DNA of 54,745 nucleotides from contig JAJSDU010000019.1 in the NCBI GenBank assembly GCA_028577615.1, positions 1 through 54,745 on the forward strand, in the 5' to 3' direction. Position numbers and translations under genes: made by a program. Origin of the DNA: Nitrosomonas sp. Its GTDB lineage: Bacteria > Pseudomonadota > Gammaproteobacteria > Burkholderiales > Nitrosomonadaceae. The first letter of the stretch is position 1; each line of letters starts with the position of its first letter. Under the pieces are notes generated by a model. The model was not told the DNA's origin and did not search any database. It saw only the letters and a program-made list of their open reading frames with translations. This document shows positions 1-7,976 of the stretch, piece after piece.

Positions 1-38
1 TGACTCCTTGGGGTCTGCTTTTGTAATTTTAGATTTTT

Positions 39-1064
39 ATGACAATCACTATCACTATTCCAGAGCGGTTAACCCCAGACGAGCTACTGCCGTTTTCTGC
101 CCAATTGCGGAATACCGCTATTGCGGATAGCTATCTTATGAATTTCCGTGGCGTGGGGCATGTAGAGCCTTTCGGAATGTTGTTTTTGGCTGCCCTTATT
201 CGCCAATTTGCCAGATCACGACGTCAGCTGCAAGGCAAGGAATGTGAAATACGTGTTGCGAACTATGCTGATAAAACATACGCATCATGGATGGGTTTGT
301 TCAAGAGCTTCGGACTTAATCACGGAAACGAGCCTGGTGCGGCACGAGGCAGTGGAACTTATATTCCACTAACACGACTGACAGTTAGTCGGATCACCGG
401 AGAGGCTCGTGATGAATATGTGCATCACGGCGAAGTTATTGAAGAAGAAGCGAGACGTATTGCCCTCCTTCTGACTCGCAATAGCGACCGCCACATAACC
501 GAAACCTTGACCTACGCCGTTCGCGAAATAATGCGGAATGTAGTAGAGCACGGACAAACAAGCCATATTTGGTATGCAGCACAGTATTGGCCAACAAAGA
601 ACAAAGTTGAAGTTTCCATCCTTGATGAAGGCATTGGCTTGCTCTCATCTCTGCGCCGTAATCCACGACTAAACGTAGACTCTAATCAGAAGGCCATATT
701 CATGGCACTACAGCCCGGTATTTCAGGCGTCGCAAAGGAGAAGCGTCGGCACAGTGATGGCGATTGGGTCAACTCTGGCTACGGGTTATTTATGACCAGT
801 TCTTTGTGTCAGGCTGGAGGTGATTTCACTATCTGTACCGACTCCGGTGCCATTCGACTAGACTCAAGTGGTTCAGTGTTCCTTGATTGTGCATTTCAAG
901 GTGTCGCTATCCGGATGGTTCTTGATACCAGCAAGATTCGAGATCTTGACTCGTCATTGTCTGAGCTCAGAGATAAAGGGCAAGCAATTGCAAAGGAATT
1001 GGGGAATACCGACACCGAACTCACGGCATCCAAGATGTCGAGGATGCTATCCAAAAAAATCTAA
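39..1064 (+). CDS. STAS-like/GHKL ATPase domain protein
   Basis: A 341-residue protein with two parts. Residues ~1-115 resemble a STAS-like region (hydrophobic strand-turn pattern around NFRGVGHVEPFGM). Residues ~135-290 form a GHKL (histidine-kinase-type) ATPase: N-box E163/N167/H171 in REIMRNVVEHG, G1 box DEGIG (196-200) and G2 box NSGYGL (245-250). No histidine phosphoacceptor domain or membrane segment is seen, so it is more like an anti-sigma/anti-anti-sigma type switch or a stand-alone GHKL ATPase than a sensor kinase. Relatives are often followed by a small STAS-like partner; here the downstream DNA is a decayed transposase, so no partner is visible. The ATG at 39 has no obvious Shine-Dalgarno. 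The domain call is firm; the cellular role is unknown. Confidence 0.75.
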   Translation: MTITITIPERLTPDELLPFSAQLRNTAIADSYLMNFRGVGHVEPFGMLFLAALIRQFARSRRQLQGKECEIRVANYADKTYASWMGLFKSFGLNHGNEPGAARGSGTYIPLTRLTVSRITGEARDEYVHHGEVIEEEARRIALLLTRNSDRHITETLTYAVREIMRNVVEHGQTSHIWYAAQYWPTKNKVEVSILDEGIGLLSSLRRNPRLNVDSNQKAIFMALQPGISGVAKEKRRHSDGDWVNSGYGLFMTSSLCQAGGDFTICTDSGAIRLDSSGSVFLDCAFQGVAIRMVLDTSKIRDLDSSLSELRDKGQAIAKELGNTDTELTASKMSRMLSKKI

Positions 1065-1181
1065 CGAATAAGATTAGATCGCGCGAGGAACGAGCCGCGA
1101 TCTGCACACAAAAGGGGTCAGGTCTTTCATTGATGCAATTAATGATGCAATCCACACAATCATGGAATTTGGAAATTGACG

Positions 1182-1320
1182 ATGGCGAGACCGTTGAGAA
1201 TTGAATTCCCCGGTGATTTGTATTATGTGACTTTGCGTGTAGACCGCCGGATGGGGGGTTATTTATCCGGATGACGCTGACCACATCCATTGGTTGACGT
1301 TGTTGGGCCATGCTTCTTCC
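1182..1320 (+). pseudogene. REP-associated tyrosine transposase (RAYT) N-terminal relic
   Basis: From the ATG at 1182 the reading MARPLRIEFPGDLYYVTLR matches the highly conserved start of IS200-like RAYT transposases (usually MARPLRIEFPGALYHVTSR). The frame breaks near 1250 and continues in another frame as IYPDDADHIHWLTLLG, the next conserved segment. Everything beyond ~1320, including the catalytic HUH and tyrosine region, is missing. Just upstream, around 1110-1135, is the AAAGGGGTCAGGTCTT-type leader that commonly precedes RAYT genes. This is a frameshifted and truncated relic. Confidence 0.8.
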
Positions 1321-1580
1321 CGGAATCTGCTATCCATACTGTATTAAAGTAAATGAAATCCTGGCAATGCTAAAAGCGGATGGCTGATGTTTCGCTGTAG
1401 AGAAGCCGGATATACGGAAGCCGCTGTGCCTTATAATCATCACAAATTTGTTGCGAAACGGGAAGGAAACTCTATAAGTAGCAGGGTTCCTGTTTTTATT
1501 GCGGAATTGAATTCCCTGCGTGGGGCAGGGGATTGAATGAAATAGTTACGTTTTCTGCAGCCATATAAAATCATATCGCC
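1321..1580. other. Intergenic stretch after the RAYT relic, no gene seen
   Basis: Together with 1065-1181 this is the non-coding space around the RAYT relic. A 49-codon open stretch (1388-1537, FRCREAGYTEAAVPYNHH...) exists but matches nothing recognised and has no ribosome site, so it is not called. No clear promoter for the lipid kinase was identified. Confidence 0.5.
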
Positions 1581-2516
1581 ATGTCCAATCAACAACCTTT
1601 ATTATTTGTCATGAATCCCGGCTCAGGGAGCCAGGATATCCAGCAGACTCAGGATACGATATCAGCCATCCTGAGTGCTGCCGGTTGCCGTTATGAATTT
1701 ATGGTCGTGGAAGAGGGGGCGCAGCTGATCACTGCGGCGCAGCAAGCGGTGAAGCTGGCTCAGGAACGGTCAGGAGCTGTAATTGCCGTCGGCGGAGATG
1801 GCACACTCAACACGGTGAGCCAGGCTGTGCTGGGAGCGGGCGTGCCTTTTGGTGTCTTGCCCCAGGGTACGTTCAACTATTTTGCCCGCTGTTACGGAAT
1901 ACCTCAGGATACCGAGTCGGCAACTCGGTGTTTGATAAATGCGGTGATAAAGCCTGTCAATGTGGGTAAATTGAATGGCAGGATCTTTCTGGTCAATGCC
2001 AGTTTGGGGCTTTATCCGCAGCTGCTGGAAGACCGCGAAGCGTTCAAGCAGCGTTTCGGGCGCAACCGGCTTGTTGCATTGGGGGCTGCGCTCATGACAT
2101 TGCTCAAGGCGCACCGGCAACTTGCCGTGCAAATTGAGTATGCAGGTGAGATACGTACATTGCGCACACCCACCATCGTGGTCAATAACAATGCCTTGCA
2201 GCTTGAGCACATTGGTATCGATAAAGGCGATGAGCTCGCGCGTAATCACCTTGTCGCCATCACGTCGACGCCAGTGAGTACGCCGGCCCTTTATGGCATG
2301 TTGCTTCGCGGTCTGCTGAGCCGGCTGGGCGAAGATGAGAACCTGATCAGTTTCAGCTTTGAAAAAATGACAGTACGTTTGGGCAAACGGCGGCGCATCA
2401 AGGTGGCCATGGATGGAGAGGTTTCTTATATGTATTCTCCGCTTGAATTCAGCGTTGCTGAGCACCGGCTGCCATTATTGGTGCCACGCGATCCAATCCG
2501 GCGAAGCCAGTCATGA
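1581..2516 (+). CDS. Diacylglycerol kinase-family lipid kinase
   Basis: A 311-residue member of the DAGK_cat/YegS/LCB5 family, which phosphorylates lipid alcohols such as diacylglycerol at the inner membrane face. Seen: the N-terminal NPGSGS nucleotide-binding turn (~12-17), the signature GGDGTLN (~70-76), and a GxLPQGTFNYFAR segment. In most relatives the last is GTGNDFAR, so F replaces G and Y replaces D; the same substitution occurs in a known sub-branch and need not be inactivating. The C-terminal half is the family beta-sandwich ending with VAMDGE, the usual DGE motif. The stop codon overlaps the start of the next gene (ATGA), so the two are probably translated together. The exact substrate is not determinable. 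Confidence 0.85.
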   Translation: MSNQQPLLFVMNPGSGSQDIQQTQDTISAILSAAGCRYEFMVVEEGAQLITAAQQAVKLAQERSGAVIAVGGDGTLNTVSQAVLGAGVPFGVLPQGTFNYFARCYGIPQDTESATRCLINAVIKPVNVGKLNGRIFLVNASLGLYPQLLEDREAFKQRFGRNRLVALGAALMTLLKAHRQLAVQIEYAGEIRTLRTPTIVVNNNALQLEHIGIDKGDELARNHLVAITSTPVSTPALYGMLLRGLLSRLGEDENLISFSFEKMTVRLGKRRRIKVAMDGEVSYMYSPLEFSVAEHRLPLLVPRDPIRRSQS

Positions 2517-3346
2517 TCCGATTGCTGCAAATTTCTGACCCGCACTTTGGCACCGAAAAACCAGAGGTAGTCGAGGCGGTCATGAAGCTGGCGCGAACAC
2601 AATCACCGGATCTCATCATTCTCAGCGGCGATATTACCCAACGTGCACGCCGTAGTCAGTTTGCCCAGGCGCATCGTTTTATCCGTCAACTGCAAAAACC
2701 GGTTCTGGCGATTCCCGGCAACCATGATATTCCCCTGTTTAATCTGTATGCGCGGTTATTCAACCCCTATGGCAATTATCAGCGTGTGTTCGGACAGACA
2801 CTGGAACCCGAGTTTGAGAATAGCCAACTGCTGGTTATCGGCGTCAACACCACTCGCCCCAGTCTGCACAAGAATGGCAAAGTGTCTACAGAGCAAATCA
2901 GCCGTGTTGCTTTGCGTCTCAGTACGGCAAAGCCAGAGCAGTTCCGCGTGGTGGTCGAACATCATCCGGTGCGCGCTATCGAAGCATCGGATGCCGTCAA
3001 TTTATTGATTGGGCGCGAACAGGCTATTCCCGCCTGGGTCGATGCGGGAATGGATATTATTCTGGGGGGGCATATCCACCTTCCTTATGTTTTACCACTT
3101 TGCGGCCGGAAAGGTATCGCCGGACGGCAGGCGTGGACGGTGCAGGCGGGAACGGCAGTATCCAGACGTGTACGCGGCAAGGTGCCTAATTCGATTAATC
3201 TGATCCATTATCTGCCTGTGACAGGAAAACCGCAATGCATCGTGGAACAATGGGATTACGCAGGGGAGTCGCAGGCATTTTTACCGGTGAAGCGCACAGC
3301 ATTGACTCTTAGCCGGAGCATTGACAATTGTGAAAGAATGCGCTGA
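2513..3346 (+). CDS. Calcineurin-like metallophosphoesterase
   Basis: A 277-residue phosphoesterase with all five metal-binding blocks of the calcineurin-like superfamily in order: SDPHFG (~8-13), GDITQR (~40-45), GNHD (~70-73), the EHHP block (~149-152) and GGHIHLP (~186-192). Proteins of this type include CpdA-like cyclic nucleotide phosphodiesterases and phospholipid or UDP-sugar hydrolases. No signal peptide, so it acts in the cytoplasm. It starts inside the stop codon of the lipid kinase gene (4-base overlap), which suggests both act on lipid phosphates; that link is inference. Confidence 0.85.
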   Translation: MIRLLQISDPHFGTEKPEVVEAVMKLARTQSPDLIILSGDITQRARRSQFAQAHRFIRQLQKPVLAIPGNHDIPLFNLYARLFNPYGNYQRVFGQTLEPEFENSQLLVIGVNTTRPSLHKNGKVSTEQISRVALRLSTAKPEQFRVVVEHHPVRAIEASDAVNLLIGREQAIPAWVDAGMDIILGGHIHLPYVLPLCGRKGIAGRQAWTVQAGTAVSRRVRGKVPNSINLIHYLPVTGKPQCIVEQWDYAGESQAFLPVKRTALTLSRSIDNCERMR

Positions 3347-3416
3347 CGCTGTCAGGCCAGCGATCTGACAATAAAGCTTGCTCACAATAAGCCTGCTAAA
3401 ACGCTTGTTTTCAGTG

Positions 3417-3422
3417 TATAAT
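3417..3422 (+). promoter_or_regulatory. Putative -10 box of tRNA-Leu
   Basis: A perfect TATAAT lies 62 bases upstream of the mature tRNA. The best -35 at a 17-base spacing (TGCTAA, 3394-3399) is poor. Offered as the likely promoter of the tRNA only. Confidence 0.45.
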
Positions 3423-3484
3423 CACACCCTTCGAAGAAGTTGTAATCAGCCTAATATGCTGTAAGTAAAGAACATATTCCGCCA

Positions 3485-3572
3485 GCCCGGGTGGTGAAAT
3501 TGGTAGACACAAGGGACTTAAAATCCCTCGGACATTGCGTCCGTGCCGGTTCGACTCCGGCCCCGGGCACCA
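3485..3572 (+). tRNA. tRNA-Leu (anticodon TAA)
   Basis: The acceptor stem GCCCGGG pairs with CCCGGGC. The anticodon loop in GGGACTTAAAATCCC gives TAA, reading UUA codons. The long variable arm typical of leucine tRNAs is present, followed by the T-arm GGTTCGACTCC. The 3' CCA is encoded (3570-3572). Confidence 0.97.
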
Positions 3573-3966
3573 TTTCATGCTGGCTGGATCGCATGTGAGT
3601 GTGCCGGAGATGTTTTGTCCGCCTGGCTGATTACTGGAAGATCAAAGCCATTCGAATCGGAGCATGAGTTCGTGTTTTTTCCGATAAGGCTCGGCAGGTT
3701 GTTGAAAAACTATCGATACTGCCGGTGCGGTGTTAAAAACAGGCTCAAAATGTTCCTTTGTCAGACACAAACTCAGTTTTCTACCTGATGCTCCATATAC
3801 TGCCCTGCGGGGCAGTCTCATGGCTGTTTGCCGCGTTCATTCAGTGTAACCTGCGGCGTATTCGAGTAAAGTGTTATGCCAGAATAAAACAGAAAACGGG
3901 TTTGTTCGATATTTCCCCTATAATAGGACGCCTATCTTTTTGATGCGGAACGCGGGGATTCTGAGT
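3573..3966. other. Intergenic region with repeat-like sequence and a hairpin
   Basis: No convincing gene. The segment 3694-3755 (GGCAGGTTGTTGAAAAAC and following) has the look of dispersed intergenic repeats known near IS elements in this bacterial group; this is recollection, not a search. A 7-bp hairpin, ACTGCCC/GGGCAGT, lies at about 3799-3817. A TATAAT at 3919-3924 could be the -10 of the next gene. Confidence 0.4.
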
Positions 3967-4350
3967 ATGAAATCAAAAGCAAGATTTATCGCACTGCTGC
4001 TATTGCCGCTCCTTTTTTCGTTTCAGGCCAGGGCGGATGACCGGACTGCGACGGAAGTCTATTTTGCACGATCCGGTTTGAAGCTGATCAGCGGTGTTGC
4101 CAATGTGGCGACCGGCTGGATGGAATTGCCTAAAACGATCAGTATATGGCGGCGCAAGACTGATGATGAATTGGTAGGTGTGACGGAGGGCGTTCTGCGA
4201 GGACTTGTGCATACGGCGAGCCGCACAGCGAGCGGCGCGTTGGATCTGGCTACCTTTTGGCTGCCGACTTTTCCGACACCGAATCCGCCATTTATCTGGG
4301 AAGATTTCTCGGTCGAGTCGAAATATTATGCATTCCGGACAGGTGAATAA
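3967..4350 (+). CDS. Exosortase system-associated protein, TIGR04073 family
   Basis: A 127-residue exported protein. The signal peptide is MKSKARFIALLLLPLLFSF followed by QARA, with cleavage after ARA at ~23. The mature part carries the family hallmarks: a conserved GVANVATGWMELPK block (~41-54) and a second half rich in small residues (GVLRGLVHTASRTASGALD), ending with an FPTPNPPFIWE segment. TIGR04073 proteins occur almost only in genomes that have an exosortase/PEP-CTERM system, so this is a marker that such a system exists elsewhere in the chromosome; function is unknown. The ATG at 3967 is chosen because it begins directly at the signal peptide and follows a CGGGGA ribosome site. An upstream in-frame ATG would add residues that do not look like part of the family. 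Confidence 0.8.
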   Translation: MKSKARFIALLLLPLLFSFQARADDRTATEVYFARSGLKLISGVANVATGWMELPKTISIWRRKTDDELVGVTEGVLRGLVHTASRTASGALDLATFWLPTFPTPNPPFIWEDFSVESKYYAFRTGE

Positions 4351-4399
4351 AAAGCCTTGCATAACCGGTAAAGTGCCATAGCCGGCGTACCGAAACAGG

Positions 4400-4525
4400 T
4401 TATTCACATTCCACGATCCAGATATCTTCGTAATTCCAGTCGTTGCAGGGATCGCCGGAGAAATTCAGAAACATCAGGAAGAAGATGAGTAAGAAAAGCA
4501 GTGCGTTTTTTTGATCAGCAGACAT
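4400..4525 (-). CDS. Small single-pass membrane protein, 41 aa
   Basis: A short open frame read from 4525 leftwards: MSADQKNALLFLLIFF and onward, one strongly hydrophobic segment (~8-22) followed by a polar, acidic tail with two cysteines (NFSGDPCNDW... and VECE). It fills the gap between two rightward genes. No strong Shine-Dalgarno is visible and no family is recognised. The clean topology (short polar N-terminus, one helix, acidic tail) supports a real protein, but coding by chance is possible at this length. Confidence 0.45.
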   Translation of the reverse strand: MSADQKNALLFLLIFFLMFLNFSGDPCNDWNYEDIWIVECE

Positions 4526-4618
4526 GTTGGTCAATAGAATTGAACAGATATTATCAACGTTTTTTCCCGGATCAGGGCATAAAAAACAGACATGTTTTTT
4601 GTACGCGATGAAGTGAGC

Positions 4619-5299
4619 ATGATGACTACGGATGCATTTTCAACCCTGAAAAGATACCGGCAGATATGTGAGGATATCATTACCATCGCGCAGCGTCTGC
4701 ATCAAAAAAACATGCTGGCGGCAGCCGATGGCAATATTTCCTGGCGCATAGATGAAGATGAAGTGTTGATAACCCCCTCAGGTGTTTCAAAAGCCTTCAT
4801 GCGGCCGGAGGATATGGCGCTGGTTAGTCTGGATGACCGTGTTTTATGTGGCAGCCCCTCTTCGGAACGGCAGATGCATCTGGAAATTTACCGGCAGTGT
4901 CCTCAGGCGAAAGCGGTGGTTCACGCGCATCCGCCGACAGCGATTGCCTGGTCTATCGCGCGCCCCGATCTGGCGTGCCTGCCGTCGCATGCGTTGAGCG
5001 AAGTCATTCTGAGTTGCGGCGATATTCCTTTTGTACCTTATGCGCGGCCTGGTTCACAAGCCATGGGGGAAAATTTAACACGTTTTCTACCGCGTTATCG
5101 CGCGTTGATTCTGGCGCGGCATGGCGCGCTTGCCTGGGGCGAAAGCCTGGAAGAAGCCTGGAAGGGGATGGAGCGCATTGAACATTCCGCGGAAATTCTA
5201 TGGAAGGCCGTCACCCTTGGTGGGCTGACATTTCTTACGGATGACGAAATTGCCGCACTCAGAATCCTTCGGCAGCGCATCGGAGATCGCCTGTTGTGA
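4619..5299 (+). CDS. Class II aldolase (FucA/Ald2-like)
   Basis: A 226-residue class II aldolase/adducin-family protein that binds a divalent metal. Seen: AADGNIS (~35), LITPSGVSK (~51), SSERQMH with the catalytic acid (~80), the metal-ligand block VVHAHPP (~100) and RHGALAWG with the third histidine (~165). The TPSG form resembles L-fuculose-phosphate aldolases rather than MtnB dehydratases, which belong to the same superfamily. The next gene, 102 bases on, is an MtnA-like isomerase. The pair matches the 'DHAP shunt' arrangement in which 5-methylthioribulose- or 5-deoxyribulose-1-phosphate is split to DHAP and an aldehyde. An ATG 27 bases upstream could be used, but family length favours 4619 (or the adjacent 4622). 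Confidence 0.8.
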   Translation: MMTTDAFSTLKRYRQICEDIITIAQRLHQKNMLAAADGNISWRIDEDEVLITPSGVSKAFMRPEDMALVSLDDRVLCGSPSSERQMHLEIYRQCPQAKAVVHAHPPTAIAWSIARPDLACLPSHALSEVILSCGDIPFVPYARPGSQAMGENLTRFLPRYRALILARHGALAWGESLEEAWKGMERIEHSAEILWKAVTLGGLTFLTDDEIAALRILRQRIGDRLL

Positions 5300-5401
5300 T
5301 TTTTCCCGAAGTAATAAAGATGATTTCCGCAATGATCAATGATTGCGTCCAGTGTTGTTCGCTCTGTCAGTGTGAATGCCGGGCGGAAGGAGAGCAATGA
5401 T

Positions 5402-6469
5402 ATGATCAATCTGAATGCGCTGGCGCTGCGTTTTACACATATACCCGAAAATACGGCGAACACGGCATTATGGATACTGAACCAATCCCTGCTGCCACTG
5501 AAGGAAGAGTGGTTGCTGCTCCGAACGGTAAGCGAAATGATTGGCGCGATCAAAACCCTGAAGGTCCGTGGCGCCCCTCTGATTGGTGTGGCAGCGGCGC
5601 TAAGCCTGGGGCAATCCGCGACAAAGGGCGCAAGCCATGTGCAATTGATTGATGAAGCACGGGCATTGCGTGCGGCGCGACCGACCGCAGTAAACCTGAT
5701 GCTGTGCATGGATCGCATGATGGCCGGTATCGCGTCAGGAATCACTCCCGAGGAACTCCTCGGCATTGCAGTGCATTTATTCAACGAAGATGTATCGCTT
5801 TGCGCGCGAATTGCAGAAAACGGCGCGGAATTGATCGGCAACGGAGATCATATTCTCACGCATTGCAATACCGGTGGGCTGGCGACGGCAGGCAGCGGCA
5901 CTGCGCTTGGTGTAATCAGAAAGGCCAACGAGCAGGGCAAAACCATTCATGTGTATGTCGATGAAACACGGCCGTTGCTTCAGGGGGCGCGGTTGACTAC
6001 ATGGGAATTGAAAAAGCTGGGTATTCCCTATACGTTGATTACCGACAACATGGCTGCACACCTGATGCGGTTGAGAAAAGTGCAGAAAATTATCGTCGGT
6101 TGCGACCGGATAGCCGCCAATGGCGATTTTGCCAATAAAATCGGCACTTATGGCTTGGCCGTAATGGCGCGTTACCATCGGATGCCGTTTTATGTTGCAG
6201 GCCCCTACACAACGATGGATTGGGCGTGTATCAATGGCGACCGGATACCGATCGAGCAGCGTAACGCCAGCGAAGTCTCCGGTTTGGAAGGCGTTTTTGG
6301 CCGGGTAGAATGGGCGGCACCGGATTCTCCGGTCTACAACCCTGCCTTCGATGTCACGCCAGCAGAACTGGTGTCGCGCTGGATACTGGACTGTGGTGTG
6401 TTTGCCGGAAACGATTTTCAAGCCGGCAGAGTCAGGCAATCGATGCCGCAAAGCATGCTGCAGACTTGA
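5402..6469 (+). CDS. mtnA: Methylthioribose-1-phosphate isomerase-like protein
   Basis: A 355-residue MtnA-type aldose-ketose isomerase related to eIF2B subunits. Seen: KVRGAPLIGVAAA (the usual RGAPAIG block), HCNTGGLAT with the catalytic cysteine, ETRPLLQGARLT, and GCDRIAANGDFANKIGTYGLA with the catalytic aspartate. The enzyme converts methylthioribose-1-phosphate (or 5-deoxyribose-1-phosphate) to the ribulose form. HCNTGGLAT replaces the common HCNAGALAT, a mild change. The ATG at 5402 is preceded by AAGGAG about nine bases away; an upstream in-frame start lacks this and would add 21 residues. Its neighbour is the class II aldolase. No mtnK or mtnP lies within the window. Confidence 0.88.
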   Translation: MINLNALALRFTHIPENTANTALWILNQSLLPLKEEWLLLRTVSEMIGAIKTLKVRGAPLIGVAAALSLGQSATKGASHVQLIDEARALRAARPTAVNLMLCMDRMMAGIASGITPEELLGIAVHLFNEDVSLCARIAENGAELIGNGDHILTHCNTGGLATAGSGTALGVIRKANEQGKTIHVYVDETRPLLQGARLTTWELKKLGIPYTLITDNMAAHLMRLRKVQKIIVGCDRIAANGDFANKIGTYGLAVMARYHRMPFYVAGPYTTMDWACINGDRIPIEQRNASEVSGLEGVFGRVEWAAPDSPVYNPAFDVTPAELVSRWILDCGVFAGNDFQAGRVRQSMPQSMLQT

Positions 6470-6536
6470 ATACGATGACGGCTGTGGCTTGCGTCAGCCT
6501 GGCGAGATTTGCGCTACGTATCGCAAGCAAACATTC

Positions 6537-7028
6537 TCACAAACTTTTGCGGTTTTTTTGCTGCTTCCTGGAGTTTGTCGAAGTTTTGTCTTTTGATGTG
6601 CGCTGCCTGTTTTTGCGCATGCCGGTGTATTTCTCAATGCCCAGTTTCTCGATGAACTTCATTTTGTCCACAGGTGAGACAAGAATCGACTTGTCTTCAT
6701 CGTAGATAATTTCCAGCCGGTCCAGTGACAAGGCCGGGCTTGCCGATGCGCTCTGGCTGTCGTGCAGTGCGGTGATCGATTCGATTGGAATGTTCCAGGT
6801 AAATGGGCCGCTTGTTATTTCAAGATTCTCCGCATTCACAGTGTATCGGGTGGACATCATTATCCACAACGGAAATCCCGCACCCATTACCAGGAAGAAA
6901 ACGGCAAAAACGTAATTGACGCTTCCACCGACTTTCAGCGCAACAGAAGCACCCAGCAGGCACGCGACGATTGAGAGAATCAGGCAAAATAACAGCCATT
7001 TGTCAATTTTAGATTTGAATACGTCCAT
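6537..7028 (-). CDS. Membrane-anchored bacterial PH-domain protein
   Basis: 163 residues. Two hydrophobic segments (~12-32 and ~38-57) are followed by a bacterial PH-like domain of the YyaB/bPH type: STRYTVNAENLEITSGPFTWNIPIESITAL, then a strand pair ending in ILVSPVDKMKFIEKL (~120-135). The tail is very basic (KNRQRTSKDKTSTNSRKQQKNRK) and probably lies in the cytoplasm near membrane or nucleic acid. No defined function is known for this family. Confidence 0.7.
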   Translation of the reverse strand: MDVFKSKIDKWLLFCLILSIVACLLGASVALKVGGSVNYVFAVFFLVMGAGFPLWIMMSTRYTVNAENLEITSGPFTWNIPIESITALHDSQSASASPALSLDRLEIIYDEDKSILVSPVDKMKFIEKLGIEKYTGMRKNRQRTSKDKTSTNSRKQQKNRKSL

Positions 7029-7268
7029 AAAAATGTAATAAGGTTATTGCAATATCTTATTCAGCAGGAATAAGCCGGATGAGTGACTTGCCAAATTCCA
7101 TTATGTCACACTTGCTCCGCAATTTACTATTTGCTACATGGAAGGCCTGACTGAGGCCAATATGGAAGCTTTCGTTGGCGGTATGCCGGGGATTGCTGCA
7201 CTACGCTGGCTGAAACGATTAACGGATTATGCAGGGCAGAAATCATTTAACATCGCGCGGCCCCCTGG
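7029..7268. other. Non-coding stretch before an IS3 relic
   Basis: Contains short open frames (for example from 7138) without recognisable similarity or ribosome sites. Probably part of decayed mobile-element DNA together with the next entry. Confidence 0.4.
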
Positions 7269-7505
7269 CGCGATAGTGAAGAAGTGGAATCTGTCACCCT
7301 GGAGCGGGTTGGCTGGTTCAGTAATTGCCGGTTAGTGGAGCCGATTGGAAATATTCCACCGGCTGTATTTGAAATGGCATATTATCGCCAGTGGGGAAGT
7401 CAGCTGGTTCAGCCTGATTCAAACCCAAAAATCTCCGGAGAAACCGGGTCGATTCACATCAGGAATGATCATAATTTTACAGAAAGTGACTCTAAGAAGA
7501 CTTGA
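7269..7505 (+). pseudogene. IS3-family transposase (OrfB) C-terminal relic
   Basis: The reading SVTLERVGWFSNCRLVEPIG followed by NIPPAVFEMAYYRQ is the classic C-terminal end of IS3-family OrfB integrases (typically LEWVDWFNHRRLLEPIGNVPPAEFEAAYYRQ). No upstream DDE catalytic part is present, so only the 3' tail of an element survives. The frame stays open to 7505. The element's boundaries cannot be located. Confidence 0.72.
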
Positions 7506-7513
7506 GAAAGTAA

Positions 7514-7553
7514 AATTAACCCAAATCTCCTGACAAGAAAATTTGGGTTAATT
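7514..7553 (-). terminator. Rho-independent terminator of the small membrane protein gene
   Basis: A perfect 13-bp inverted repeat, AATTAACCCAAAT (7514-7526) and ATTTGGGTTAATT (7541-7553), with a 14-base loop. Read leftwards it follows the stop codon at 7572 and is continued by a T-rich tail (TTTTACTTTCTC), as expected for a terminator on the minus strand. Confidence 0.75.
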
Positions 7554-7571
7554 CAGGATTAAGACACGGGA

Positions 7572-7769
7572 TTAAGACACAGCTTTTTTCGAAGGATAGC
7601 CCATGTAACTTCTGGACGGTCCGTAAACCAAAGTAAATGTCAAGTAGCCGACAAAAAGAATAAGTCCGAATATTGAGTTTGCATCAGGAAATGCAACAAT
7701 AAACAATCCTCCAAGGATACCTGCACTGATAAATAATGCTATGATTATAGAGTAAAAATTTTTTGACAT
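7572..7769 (-). CDS. Small two-helix membrane protein, 65 aa
   Basis: Begins MSKNFYSIIIALFISAGILG: two hydrophobic helices (~6-26 and ~33-52) and a short basic end containing a GPSRSYMGYPSKK segment. The start at 7769 is chosen because AAGGTGG lies eight bases before it; a four-codon longer start (MELIM) would overlap that ribosome site. It ends at a strong terminator, so it is a single-gene unit. No family recognised. It stands back-to-back with the 11-bp repeat array and the serine acetyltransferase gene. Confidence 0.72.
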   Translation of the reverse strand: MSKNFYSIIIALFISAGILGGLFIVAFPDANSIFGLILFVGYLTFTLVYGPSRSYMGYPSKKAVS

Positions 7770-7856
7770 GATTAATTCCACCTTTTAAAAAATGTTAATG
7801 TTTAAATGAAAGTTAAAGAAATTTAAATTTGTAATTTATCGATATAGATTGATCTC

Positions 7857-7922
7857 TTCACAAAAAGTTCACAAAATTATAACAAATTTTTTAGAAAAAG
7901 TTCACAAAAATTTCACAAATGC
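7857..7922. repeat. Array of six phased 11-bp TTCACAAA repeats
   Basis: Six consecutive 11-base units begin at 7857, 7868, 7879, 7890, 7901 and 7912: TTCACAAAAAG, TTCACAAAATT, ATAACAAATTT, TTTAGAAAAAG, TTCACAAAAAT, TTCACAAATGC. Four are near-perfect and the middle two are degenerate. The period matches one helical turn, so A-tracts fall on one face and the DNA is probably bent. The array sits between a leftward small membrane protein gene and cysE. Related arrays occur at 23084-23113 and 23696-23717. Confidence 0.8.
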
Positions 7923-7976
7923 GTTGCGTAAATCAAACCTTAAATATTCGATATACATTCAAGGATTGGAGTTGAT

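Noticed and set aside
1770-2465. 231-codon leftward open frame inside the lipid kinase gene
   Set aside because: Antisense shadow of a gene with all kinase motifs; no domain and arginine/histidine-rich composition typical of such shadows.
5777-6451. 224-codon leftward open frame inside mtnA
   Set aside because: Opposite strand of a conserved isomerase gene; no recognisable motif.
7857-7922. CRISPR array
   Set aside because: Repeats are 11 bases, directly adjacent, with no unique spacers and no cas genes nearby.
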